A stretch of 64,000 nt of DNA, taken from an uncultured SAR86 cluster bacterium (GTDB lineage Bacteria; Pseudomonadota; Gammaproteobacteria; Magnimaribacterales; D2472). The notes under the pieces are model-generated. The model ran no database searches and was not told the DNA's origin. It saw only the letters and a program-made list of their open reading frames with translations. The stretch covers positions 49,185-113,184 of the forward strand of contig CACEBI010000002.1 in assembly GCA_902557705.1 (NCBI GenBank), in the 5' to 3' direction. Position numbers and translations under genes: made by a program. Position 1 is the stretch's first letter. Each line of letters begins with the position of its first letter. Below, piece by piece: positions 29,005-38,113 of this stretch.

Positions 29005-30663
29005 ATGAAAACAGAAAATATAGCGCCAGTATTTAAAACCAATCTAGATACAAAATCAGACATGTATCAAAAAAATAAAAAAATGATGCTTGAAAAATTA
29101 AATTTTTTAGACGAGCTTCTTGATTTTGCTGAACTAGGTGGAGGCATGCATCACCATGAAAGACTTGCAAAAAGAGGGAAAATGCCAGTTAGAGAGAGAA
29201 TCCTAAATGTTATAGATTGTGACAGTCCTTTTTTAGAAATTCAGCCATATGCTGCATATGGAACAAATACGTTTAATGTTGGTGGGGGTTGTGTATCAGG
29301 TATCGGGGTTATATCTGGAGTAGAGTGTGTAATTTTTGCAAATGATCCTACTGTAAAAGCTGGCGCTATGAATGTTTATGTTGGAGAAAAATGGAATAGA
29401 GCTATGGAAATTGCTCGTGTAAATAGAATCCCTTTTATAAGTTTTGTTGAGTCAGCCGGTGCTGATTTGAGTGTTGGGGGTGGTAAAAGTGATATTCTGC
29501 CTGAGGCACCTTCTCTGCAGAGCGGTCACTTTGCTTCGACTGGTAGATTTTTTTATGACATGACTGAACTTTCAAAATTAAGAATTCCGGTTATCTCAGT
29601 TGTTTTTGGATCATCTACTGCGGGTGGAGCTTATCAGCCTGGAATGTCTGATTACAATATCTTTGTCAAAGGTCAATCGAAAGCTTTCTTAGCTGGTCCT
29701 CCATTAGTAAAAATGGCAACAGGAGAAGAGTCTGATGATGAAACTTTAGGTGGAGCAAAAATGCATTCAGAAAAATCAGGTCTATCTGATTATCTAGCTG
29801 AAGATGAGATGGATGCTCTTAGAATTTGTAGAGAAGTAGTTTCGCATTTAAATTGGAAAAAAAGAGGTGATACTCCATCAAAAATTGCTACTAACCCTAT
29901 CTATGATAGTGAAGAGATGTTGGGAATTATTAGTGAAGATTTAAAGTCTGCTGTTGATATTAAAGAAGTAATTGCACGATTCTCTGATGGGTCTAAGTTC
30001 GAAGAATTTAAACCTCTATATGGACCAACAATGGTTTGTGGATGGACATCGGTTCATGGCTATCAAGTCGGTATTCTTGGTAATAATGGTCCAATTTATC
30101 CCGAAAGTGCTGAGAAAGCCGCTAGCTTCATTCAACTATGCAATAAAAGAGATATACCATTAATATTTCTACACAATGTTACAGGTTTTTTGGTTGGAAA
30201 AGAATTTGAAAGCCAAGGCATTATAAAAAAAGGCTCACAGTTAATTAATGCTGTATCTAACTCTATGGTGCCTCATATCACTTTTATTGTAGGCGCATCA
30301 TATGGGGCAGGAACATATGCAATGTCAGGCAAAGCTTTTAATAATAGGTTCACTTTTCTTTGGCCTACAGCAAAAATTGCCGTCATGGGTCCAGAACAAA
30401 TGGCTGGTGTAATGTCTATTGTAAGAAAAGCAAAAACCCTTAGAGACGGAAAAGATTTTGATGAAAAAGCCGATGAGCAAACTAAAAAATTTGTCATAGA
30501 TTATTTAGAAAAATTATCTAGAGGCTTGGTTGCTAGCAGCATGACAACTGATGATGGCATTATAGACCCACGCGATACAAGAGATATTATTGGCTTTTGT
30601 TTATCCATAGTTAACAATAATTTGATTGAGGGTGCTAAAGAATATGGGGTATTTAGATTATGA
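29005..30663 (+). CDS. Acyl-CoA carboxylase beta subunit (geranyl/methylcrotonyl-CoA carboxylase type)
   Basis: Carboxyltransferase subunit of 552 residues. It shows GGGKSDILPE near residue 160, GSSTAGGAYQPGMSD (204-216), FLAGPPLVKMATGEESDDE, and the C-terminal-half signature GASYGAGTYAMSGKAF. The position just before Gly180-Arg181, which is Phe in methylcrotonyl-CoA carboxylases and Gly in geranyl-CoA carboxylases as I recall, is Thr179. With the alpha subunit it carboxylates a beta-methyl-branched enoyl-CoA. First gene of the operon and 4-base overlap with the alpha subunit. Which acyl-CoA it uses is not settled. Confidence 0.88.
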   Translation: MKTENIAPVFKTNLDTKSDMYQKNKKMMLEKLNFLDELLDFAELGGGMHHHERLAKRGKMPVRERILNVIDCDSPFLEIQPYAAYGTNTFNVGGGCVSGIGVISGVECVIFANDPTVKAGAMNVYVGEKWNRAMEIARVNRIPFISFVESAGADLSVGGGKSDILPEAPSLQSGHFASTGRFFYDMTELSKLRIPVISVVFGSSTAGGAYQPGMSDYNIFVKGQSKAFLAGPPLVKMATGEESDDETLGGAKMHSEKSGLSDYLAEDEMDALRICREVVSHLNWKKRGDTPSKIATNPIYDSEEMLGIISEDLKSAVDIKEVIARFSDGSKFEEFKPLYGPTMVCGWTSVHGYQVGILGNNGPIYPESAEKAASFIQLCNKRDIPLIFLHNVTGFLVGKEFESQGIIKKGSQLINAVSNSMVPHITFIVGASYGAGTYAMSGKAFNNRFTFLWPTAKIAVMGPEQMAGVMSIVRKAKTLRDGKDFDEKADEQTKKFVIDYLEKLSRGLVASSMTTDDGIIDPRDTRDIIGFCLSIVNNNLIEGAKEYGVFRL

Positions 30664-32588
30664 TTTTTAATTCCATATTAATAGCAAATAGAGGTGAAAT
30701 TGCTTGTCGTATAATTCAAACAGCACATGAGATGGGAGTCCGATGTGTTGCTGTTTACGTTGATGATGATAGAGAATCTCCATATGTAAAAATGGCAGAT
30801 CAATCAGTAAGGCTTCCTGATGGCGGCTATTTAGATGGAAAAGAAATTATTAAAGCTGCAAAAGAATCAAGAGCAGAGGCTATTCATCCAGGTTATGGTT
30901 TTTTATCAGAGAATGCATCTTTTGCAAGAAAAGTTATTAAAGAAGGCTTAATATGGATTGGGCCTTCTGCAAATGCCATTTCAGTGATGGGAGATAAGTT
31001 AAAGGCAAAGGAACTAGCAGAAAAGGCTGAGGTCCCTACCCTTCCAATGGCATCAAGTAGCAAAGATGCAAACAAAATTGGATACCCTCTTCTTATTAAA
31101 GCAGCCGCAGGTGGTGGCGGAAAAGGAATGAGGATAGTTTATAAGCCTAAAGACCTCAATGAAGCAATAAAGAGTGCACAAAGAGAAGCAAAGTCTGGAT
31201 TCGGAGATGAAAGAATATTTATTGAAAGATATGTAGAAAAGTCTAGACATATTGAAATACAAATTCTTGGCGATAATCATGGAAATATTGTGCATCTCGG
31301 TGAAAGAGAGTGCTCTATCCAAAGAAGGCATCAAAAAATAATTGAGGAGTCACCTTCGCCAAGAATATCGGAAGAAGTAAGAAATAAAATGGGAGATGCT
31401 GCAATAAAACTTGCACAAAAAATTAAATACCAATCTGCTGGTACAGTCGAATTTTTATTTGATGACAAAACTGATGAATTTTGGTTCTTAGAAGTCAATA
31501 CCAGGCTCCAAGTTGAGCATCCTGTCACAGAAGAAGTTACAGGAATAGATTTAGTTTCTGAGCAGCTAAGGATAGCTAGAGGAGAAGAATTAGGTTACAC
31601 ACAAAATGATATAGATTTTATAGGTCATTCTATAGAAGCCAGATTATATGCAGAAGATCCAAATAATGATTTCCTTCCTGAGGTTGGAAAATTAATAGCT
31701 TTTGAGCCTGGGCATAATGACGATACAAGATGGGATTCTGGTGTTGCTGAAGGATCAGAAATTGGAACTAAATTTGATCCAATGCTAGCAAAAATAATCT
31801 CGTACGCACCAACCAGAAATGATGCCGCATTAAAACTAGCAAGAGCTCTTGAGTCTGCGCATATAGGAGGCATCAAAACTAACAGAGACTTTCTTATAAC
31901 CTGCCTTAGGTCTCAAGAATTTCTTGATGGCGATACAACTTCAGATTTCATTGATAGAGTAAATCCAGATAGAAAGATAAGATTATCGCCTATAGAAATT
32001 GAACACGTAATCTCGATTTCTGCTTTGTGGATTCAAGAAAGAAATAGGTTAAAAGCAAATACCGCATCTTTTATGTCATCTGGGTGGACAAATGGAAGGC
32101 TGCCAAAACAAAATATCACCTTTATTTTCGATAATGAAGAATACAAAGTTCTTTATAAATACAAAAGGAATATTGGCTACGTTTTTGAATGGGGGAAAAT
32201 TGGAATCATACACTCTGCTGATGAGTATGGAATCGATGCTGAATTCAATGGGAAAAGGCATTATTCTAGGATAACCATCAAAGATAATAATATTCTCGTC
32301 CATATGCCTTTCGGAGATGTAAATCTTGAAATTAAACCAAGATTTGTTATGCCTGGCTCTGAAAATATTCAAGGGAGTCTTTCAGCACCAATGCCTGGAA
32401 AGGTTATTGCACTAAATGTTAAAAAAGGAAGTAAAGTAAAAGCTGGGGATGTGCTTGTTATATTAGAAGCTATGAAAATGGAACATTCAATAAAAGCTTT
32501 AGAAGATGGTGTGGTTTCAAAAATATTAATTTCAAAAAATGATCAAGTAGAAAATGGTGCTCCTTTAATGATTGTTGACCCAAAATAA
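30660..32588 (+). CDS. Acyl-CoA carboxylase alpha subunit (biotin carboxylase plus biotin carrier)
   Basis: A 642-residue protein. The biotin carboxylase domain is at residues 1-445, with IANRGEIACRI, AAAGGGGKGMR ATP-grasp loop, EVNTRLQVEHPVTE and ARLYAEDP. A BT/linker region follows, then a C-terminal biotinyl domain with the carrier lysine K606 in LEAMKMEH. It charges biotin with bicarbonate for the beta subunit. Its stop codon overlaps the start of the TetR gene (TAATG). Confidence 0.93.
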   Translation: MIFNSILIANRGEIACRIIQTAHEMGVRCVAVYVDDDRESPYVKMADQSVRLPDGGYLDGKEIIKAAKESRAEAIHPGYGFLSENASFARKVIKEGLIWIGPSANAISVMGDKLKAKELAEKAEVPTLPMASSSKDANKIGYPLLIKAAAGGGGKGMRIVYKPKDLNEAIKSAQREAKSGFGDERIFIERYVEKSRHIEIQILGDNHGNIVHLGERECSIQRRHQKIIEESPSPRISEEVRNKMGDAAIKLAQKIKYQSAGTVEFLFDDKTDEFWFLEVNTRLQVEHPVTEEVTGIDLVSEQLRIARGEELGYTQNDIDFIGHSIEARLYAEDPNNDFLPEVGKLIAFEPGHNDDTRWDSGVAEGSEIGTKFDPMLAKIISYAPTRNDAALKLARALESAHIGGIKTNRDFLITCLRSQEFLDGDTTSDFIDRVNPDRKIRLSPIEIEHVISISALWIQERNRLKANTASFMSSGWTNGRLPKQNITFIFDNEEYKVLYKYKRNIGYVFEWGKIGIIHSADEYGIDAEFNGKRHYSRITIKDNNILVHMPFGDVNLEIKPRFVMPGSENIQGSLSAPMPGKVIALNVKKGSKVKAGDVLVILEAMKMEHSIKALEDGVVSKILISKNDQVENGAPLMIVDPK

Positions 32589-33199
32589 TGCAATATTCTG
32601 CAAGTTCTTTTAATACAGAGATAAACTCCTCAAAACCTTTAACAAATAAACATAAAACTGTTATTGAAGATCTTGAGATTATGCTTGAAAAAGGCATTCC
32701 AGATCTAACAATGTCAGAAATAGCTTCAAGATTAAAAATATCTCTTAGAACTCTTTATGAAATTGCTCCAAGCAAAGATCTTCTCATTATTATGATGGTT
32801 GATAACATTCTTAAAAAATTGGGTAAAAAAGCATTAGAAAAAGTTTCTTCAATCAGCTCACCTATAGAAAAACTTGAAACTTATTTAAAGATTGTAAATC
32901 AAGCCGTAGGACCAAAATTTGAGACTTATATCCAAGGATTAAAGAATGTAAAAGGGTCTTCAAAATTAATTAATTACCATGAAAGTTTTATAACCAATTT
33001 CACTGAGAAGCTTTTAAGAGAAGCCTTAGAAGTTAACGAAATAGAGAATATAGATGTAAAAGCTTTTGCAATATTACTTGGTGGTATTGGTAGGGATTTT
33101 GCAAAAGATAAAAATAAGACTCAGATAAGCAAGTCACCTGAAGATTCAGCAAATTCAATTACTAAGAGCATATTAAAAGGTATAAGGTTGGAGAATTAA
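32588..33199 (+). CDS. TetR/AcrR family transcriptional regulator
   Basis: The 203-residue all-helical protein has a TetR-type helix-turn-helix at about residues 40-65 (TMSEIASRLKISLRTLYEI), and a divergent C-terminal ligand domain. It is coupled by TAATG to the carboxylase alpha subunit and sits in the middle of the catabolic operon, so it probably senses the pathway's acyl-CoA and represses the operon, perhaps at the palindromes at 28937-28977. Confidence 0.82.
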   Translation: MQYSASSFNTEINSSKPLTNKHKTVIEDLEIMLEKGIPDLTMSEIASRLKISLRTLYEIAPSKDLLIIMMVDNILKKLGKKALEKVSSISSPIEKLETYLKIVNQAVGPKFETYIQGLKNVKGSSKLINYHESFITNFTEKLLREALEVNEIENIDVKAFAILLGGIGRDFAKDKNKTQISKSPEDSANSITKSILKGIRLEN

Positions 33200-33200
33200 T

Positions 33201-34982
33201 TTGGACAAAAATGTAATAAAAATTGCCAACTGTAGTGGATTTTATGGTGATAAATTATCTGCAGCTAAAGATATGGTTGATGGAGGACCTATTGATGTTC
33301 TAACTGGTGATTACTTGGCAGAACTAACTATGACAATTCTTTATAGCCAAAAACTTCAAAGAGGAGATGATAAAGGTTATGTAGGAACATTTTTAAAACA
33401 AGTAAAAGAAATTGCTAAAGATTGTAAAGATAAAAATATAAAAATTGTTAGCAATGCTGGCGGATTAAATCCTAAATCAATGGCTCATGAAATTGAAAAA
33501 ATTTTAGATGAGCTTTCTATTGAACTGAAAGTTGCATACATAGATGGAGATGACTTAATGCCGTCAATAGATGAACTAGAAAAGGTTGGTGAAAACTTTA
33601 TTAATATTGATAAGAAAAAATCATTAAAAGAATCAGGCTACAATCCAATAACAGCAAATGTTTATTTAGGAGCTTGGGGAATAAAAGAAGCTCTTGATAA
33701 TGGAGCTGATATTGTCATTTGTCCGCGAGTTACAGATGCAGCTGTAGTAATTGGTCCAGCTGCATGGAAATTTAATTGGAATCGAGATGACTATGATGCA
33801 CTAGCTGGAGCTCTCGCTGCTGGACATATAATTGAATGCGGTTGCCAGGCAACTGGAGGTAATTATGCTTTCTTTAGAGAAGTTCCTAGTTTTGATAATG
33901 TTGGTTACCCAATAGCTGAAATTGAAGAAGATGGAAGTTTCACTATTACAAAGCACCAAGGTACGGGTGGTCTAGTTTCTGTAGGTACAGTTACAGCCCA
34001 ACTTTTATATGAGATAAGCTCTCCAGCATATATCAATCCTGATGTCATAGCTCATTTTGATACATTGGAAATAGAACAGGTTGCTGATGATAGAGTATAT
34101 GTATCTGGTTGTAGAGGTAGTTCCCCTCCTCATACACATAAGGTTTGTGTAAATCTTGCTGGTGGATATAGAAACGGAATGGAATTAATTCTTACTGGAA
34201 TTGATATTGAAGAAAAAGCAAAATCTTTTACAGATACATTGTTTAAATCTCTTGGCGGAAAAGATCAATTTGATGAAGTCGTTATTGATCTACATCAAAC
34301 ACAAAAAAATAATCCAAATTCAAATGAAGAGGCAATGGCATCATTGAATATATCGGTGAAATCTATGGATCCAAATCTTGTTGGACGGCTTTTTACTGCA
34401 AAAATAGTTGAATTATCTTTATCAAATTATCCTGGTTTCTTTGCAAGGAGTTCAGTTAAACCTAATGGGGCTGTGATAGTTTATTGGCCTACTTTAATTG
34501 ATAGCAAATACGTTAAAGAGAAGGTTCATATTGATGGAAAAGTCATTGATATAACTCCAACAAATCAGCTTAATTTAGAAGAAATATTTTATCAAAAACA
34601 ACCTGTAAGAATTTCTAAACTGCCAAAAGATGATTTTACTGAAAGATTATTTGGTGAAATTTTTGGCACAAGATCTGGAGATAAGGGTGGTTGTGCTAAT
34701 TTGGGAGTATGGGCAAAAAATGATGAATCATATGCTTTTCTTTATGATTTTTTAACCATTGAAAAATTTAAAGAACTTATGCCCGACCTCAATAAATTTG
34801 ATATAGATAGATATGAACTTCCAAACATCAAATCATTGAATTTTTATATTCATGATATTCTCGAGGATGGAGTTTCTTCAAATAATAGAATAGATAGTCA
34901 AGCAAAATCTCTTGGCGAATATTTAAGAGCTAAATTAATAAAAATACCCTCATCTTTAATTCAGGAGAAAAATAATGGCTGA
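33201..34982 (+). CDS. AtuA-family (DUF1446) protein with C-terminal ferredoxin-like domain
   Basis: The 593-residue protein has an N-terminal DUF1446/AtuA domain (about residues 5-450). It includes IANCSGFYGDKLSA, VSNAGGLNPKSMA and CPRVTDAAVVIGPAAW, and at about 310 CRGSSPPHTHKV. A small C-terminal domain carries FGTRSGDKGGCANLGVWA. AtuA is required for acyclic terpene utilisation in Pseudomonas but its reaction is unknown. The start is a TTG, supported by GGAG 7 bases upstream (33190-33193); no in-frame ATG is suitable. It overlaps the hydratase gene by 8 bases. Confidence 0.88.
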   Translation: MDKNVIKIANCSGFYGDKLSAAKDMVDGGPIDVLTGDYLAELTMTILYSQKLQRGDDKGYVGTFLKQVKEIAKDCKDKNIKIVSNAGGLNPKSMAHEIEKILDELSIELKVAYIDGDDLMPSIDELEKVGENFINIDKKKSLKESGYNPITANVYLGAWGIKEALDNGADIVICPRVTDAAVVIGPAAWKFNWNRDDYDALAGALAAGHIIECGCQATGGNYAFFREVPSFDNVGYPIAEIEEDGSFTITKHQGTGGLVSVGTVTAQLLYEISSPAYINPDVIAHFDTLEIEQVADDRVYVSGCRGSSPPHTHKVCVNLAGGYRNGMELILTGIDIEEKAKSFTDTLFKSLGGKDQFDEVVIDLHQTQKNNPNSNEEAMASLNISVKSMDPNLVGRLFTAKIVELSLSNYPGFFARSSVKPNGAVIVYWPTLIDSKYVKEKVHIDGKVIDITPTNQLNLEEIFYQKQPVRISKLPKDDFTERLFGEIFGTRSGDKGGCANLGVWAKNDESYAFLYDFLTIEKFKELMPDLNKFDIDRYELPNIKSLNFYIHDILEDGVSSNNRIDSQAKSLGEYLRAKLIKIPSSLIQEKNNG

Positions 34983-35766
34983 TAATATTCTCACACTTGA
35001 TGGGTTAATTTTTGAAGCAACAAAAATTAATTTTCATAACAATATTTTGACAATTACATTAAACAGACCGGAAAAAAAGAACGCTATAAATAATGTAATG
35101 ATGAATGAGCTTAATTATGCGCTTGCATATGCAAAACAAGAAAATTCCGTAAGAGTTGTTGTGATAGATGCTGAGGGCGATATTTTTTGTGCTGGAGCTG
35201 ATCTCAACAGATCAGAATCAAATTCCAATGTTCCAAAACTAGATGATGTGAATGATATAAGCCTGGCAATAAGACATTTATACAAGCCAGTTATTTGCAA
35301 AATCCAAGGATCTGTTTTGGCAGGTGCATTGTTGATGGTAACTAACGCTACTCATGCTGTAGCAATAGAGACTGCAAAATTTTCAGCTCCTGAAATTAAA
35401 AGAGGTTTATGGCCATTTATGGTAATGGCTGGTTTATTTAGAGTAATGCCAAAACGAGCTGGGCTAGATTTTATTATGAGAGGAGAAAGTATTTCTGCAA
35501 AAGAAGCGCTCAATTGGGGCTTAATTAACAAGATAGTTTCTGAAGAAAAATTAGACAAAGAAGTAAGCAATCTTGCAAAGCAACTTGCATCTTTAGCACC
35601 AAATACTATGAAAATGGGATTAGAGGCATATGAAAAACAAGATGGTATGGTTTTTGATGAAGCTTTACCTTTTTTACAGAAGCAAATTGCTGAATGTTTT
35701 AACAGTGAAGATGCTCAAGAAGGAATTAAAGCATTTTTAGAAAAAAGAGATCCAAATTGGAAATAA
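34975..35766 (+). CDS. Enoyl-CoA hydratase/isomerase family protein (AtuE-like position)
   Basis: 263-residue crotonase-fold protein: LNRPEKKNAINNVMMNEL, FCAGADL for the first oxyanion-hole strand, and QGSVLAGALLMVTNATH for the second. The second motif has ALLM where classical hydratases have GxxGxG with a catalytic Glu, so hydratase chemistry may differ. In Atu-type clusters this place is held by the isohexenylglutaconyl-CoA hydratase. An AGGAG Shine-Dalgarno lies inside the end of the AtuA-like gene. Confidence 0.85.
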   Translation: MADNILTLDGLIFEATKINFHNNILTITLNRPEKKNAINNVMMNELNYALAYAKQENSVRVVVIDAEGDIFCAGADLNRSESNSNVPKLDDVNDISLAIRHLYKPVICKIQGSVLAGALLMVTNATHAVAIETAKFSAPEIKRGLWPFMVMAGLFRVMPKRAGLDFIMRGESISAKEALNWGLINKIVSEEKLDKEVSNLAKQLASLAPNTMKMGLEAYEKQDGMVFDEALPFLQKQIAECFNSEDAQEGIKAFLEKRDPNWK

Positions 35767-35784
35767 TAGAAAGATAATACAAAT

Positions 35785-37020
35785 ATGGACTTAAATTTTG
35801 GACCAGAATACAAAGCTTTTAAAAAAGAAGTAGAAGCTTTCTGCATAAAGTGGAAAGGCGTTAGTTTTAAAAATGAATCTAAGAGTGCATTATTAGATCT
35901 TGCTGGTCCTATATCAGAGAAAAGTGGTAAAAATATCTCAAGATCAGAATGGCAAACTATACTTATTGAAAATGGATATTTCGCAAGATCTATTCCTAAA
36001 GAGTATGGGGGTTATGGTGCTGAAAGTGATGTTATAAAAAATAGAATTATCGCATCAGAATTTGCCCATCATGGTCTACCCTCCCCAATGGGCGGGCAAG
36101 GTATCGATATGTTAGTACCCACTCTTCTTGAACTTGGAACCAAGGAACAAAAACAAAAATATATTAAAAAAACTCTCCATGGGGAAATAATATGGTGTCA
36201 GGGCTATTCTGAGCCAAATGCCGGAAGTGATCTTGCAAGTCTTCAAACTAAGGCAGAACTAATTGATGGTAAGTGGATTATTAATGGTCAAAAAATTTGG
36301 ACAAGTACTGCTCAGTATTCACAAATGATGTTTTGTCTTGTAAGAACAGAACCTGAAGCAAAGAAACATGCTGGAATTAGTTATTTACTTATACCAATGG
36401 ATGCTCCGGGCATAGATGTTAGACCTTTAGTTGATATGACCCTTAAAGCTGGCTTCAATGAAGTATTTTTTACGGATGTAGCTGTTCCTGAAGAAAATAT
36501 TGTGGGCAAAAGAGGCGAAGGATGGGCTGTAGCAAATGCAACTCTGTCTCATGAAAGAGGATCTTTAACAGACCCAAATGCAACAATGAATAGGGTTAAT
36601 GCATTAATAAATAGAATGAAGAAGGAAACTATTAATGGCGTTAAGTTAATTGAAATTCCTATTTACAGAGATAAATTAATGGCACTTCAAGCAAAAGTGA
36701 CTGCTTTTCAATCAAATTCATTACGAGTGTTATCCGCTAAGCTTAATCCAGGTCAGGATGCAAAAATAGCTGGAATGATACAAAAATATTATGGAACTGA
36801 ACTTAGACATGAATTGGAAGGTTTTGCTGTTGATGTTATGGGAGAGCTCGGCACTTTATATGAAGATAGCCCCTACCTTAAAGACAAAGGTTCCTGGCAA
36901 TTTTTATATATGTATTATCTAGGACTAATAATTGGTGGGGGCACAAGCCAAATTCAAAAAAATATAATCTCTGAAAGAGGCCTTGGAATGCCAAGAGAAC
37001 CAAAATTCTCCGGAGTCTAA
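35785..37020 (+). CDS. Acyl-CoA dehydrogenase (large partner, carboxylase operon)
   Basis: 411-residue acyl-CoA dehydrogenase with WCQGYSEPNAGSDLASL, WTSTAQYSQMMFCLVRTE and a C-terminal GGGTSQIQKNI. In this motif glycine replaces the Glu found in the paralogue at 22070, so the catalytic base must lie elsewhere or in the partner subunit. It follows the hydratase gene by 18 bases and is followed by a smaller dehydrogenase one base away. In an Atu-like route it would introduce the alpha-beta double bond that precedes carboxylation. Confidence 0.85.
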   Translation: MDLNFGPEYKAFKKEVEAFCIKWKGVSFKNESKSALLDLAGPISEKSGKNISRSEWQTILIENGYFARSIPKEYGGYGAESDVIKNRIIASEFAHHGLPSPMGGQGIDMLVPTLLELGTKEQKQKYIKKTLHGEIIWCQGYSEPNAGSDLASLQTKAELIDGKWIINGQKIWTSTAQYSQMMFCLVRTEPEAKKHAGISYLLIPMDAPGIDVRPLVDMTLKAGFNEVFFTDVAVPEENIVGKRGEGWAVANATLSHERGSLTDPNATMNRVNALINRMKKETINGVKLIEIPIYRDKLMALQAKVTAFQSNSLRVLSAKLNPGQDAKIAGMIQKYYGTELRHELEGFAVDVMGELGTLYEDSPYLKDKGSWQFLYMYYLGLIIGGGTSQIQKNIISERGLGMPREPKFSGV

Positions 37021-37021
37021 T

Positions 37022-38110
37022 ATGTATTTTGGTCTATCTGAAGAACAACAATTTTTTAAAGATAATGTTAATAAGTTTTTGCAAGATCATGCATCACTTG
37101 ATGCTATAAAAAAAATTGCTGATAGCAACAATCAAAAGATGAAGAATGCAATTTCAAGTGGCATATTAAATCTTGGAATAAATAGCTTGCTGGTTCCAGA
37201 AGACTATGGGGGTCTTGGGTTAGATCTTCTGTTTGCAACAGCAGTTTCACAAAGCTTAGGAGAGAATGTTGCACCCTTCTCTTTTACTGGATCATATGTG
37301 ATGGCACCAACAGCTTTATCACTTGGAGGAAGCGAAGACCAAAAAAATATATACCTTAATTCTATAGTCAATAATGAGATGAAGTTTGCAGTAGGTTTTG
37401 CTGAATATATTGCAGCAAGAAATGATTTTGGATTTAGTTTTACAAAAAATACTGTTTCTGGAAAATCTCTATTTGTTCTAGATGTAGAAAATTCTTCTCA
37501 CTTGTTGATTGCTGATGAGAGCGGTCAGATTGGAGTAATAGATATTAATGATAAAAATATAAAACTCACAGAACTCACAACTGTAGATAAAACAAGAACA
37601 TATCATGAGATCCAATTTAAAAAAGCATCAATAGATATACTAGAAGAAACGAAGACTAGTAATCAGGCTATATCAAGATCTATTGATGCAGGAAGAATTG
37701 TTTTAGCTGCAGATTCACTTGGAGCTTCTGAAGCATTACTAAAAAAAGCTGTTGAGTACTCCAAAGAGAGAAAACAGTTTGGTAGAGCAATTGGATCTTT
37801 TCAAGCTGTAAAACATATGTGCGCTGAAATGGCATCAGATTTAGAGCCATGTTATTCATTGGTATGGCATGCTGCCCATTGTTTTGATAATATTCCTGAT
37901 GAATCAAGACTGATGGCTTGTCATGCAAAATCACATGTTTCGGAAGTCTCTAAAGTTATAAGCAAAAAAGCTACAGAAGTTCATGGTGGCATGGGTTTTA
38001 CTGATTTGATGGGTATTCATTATTGGTTCAAAAGGATTGGAGTAAATAGACAAAACCTAGGTTCTCCTGAAACTATTAGAGAAGAAGCTGCAAAAATACA
38101 AAATTTATAA
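37022..38110 (+). CDS. Acyl-CoA dehydrogenase (small partner, carboxylase operon)
   Basis: 362-residue acyl-CoA dehydrogenase fold protein with LVPEDYGGLGLD, KERKQFGRAIGSFQAVKHMCAEM and EVHGGMGFTDLMGIHYWFKR. I use the ATG at 37022, which gives MYFGLSEEQQFF, the family N-terminus; a longer reading from 36983 would add 13 residues overlapping the previous gene. It has no EGT-type motif and probably pairs with the preceding gene product as a heteromer. Confidence 0.84.
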   Translation: MYFGLSEEQQFFKDNVNKFLQDHASLDAIKKIADSNNQKMKNAISSGILNLGINSLLVPEDYGGLGLDLLFATAVSQSLGENVAPFSFTGSYVMAPTALSLGGSEDQKNIYLNSIVNNEMKFAVGFAEYIAARNDFGFSFTKNTVSGKSLFVLDVENSSHLLIADESGQIGVIDINDKNIKLTELTTVDKTRTYHEIQFKKASIDILEETKTSNQAISRSIDAGRIVLAADSLGASEALLKKAVEYSKERKQFGRAIGSFQAVKHMCAEMASDLEPCYSLVWHAAHCFDNIPDESRLMACHAKSHVSEVSKVISKKATEVHGGMGFTDLMGIHYWFKRIGVNRQNLGSPETIREEAAKIQNL

Positions 38111-38113
38111 CTT

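Noticed and set aside
36983..37021. Longer start for the acyl-CoA dehydrogenase at 37022
   Set aside because: The added 13 residues lie inside the previous gene in another frame, while MYFGLSEEQQFF at 37022 is the normal family beginning.
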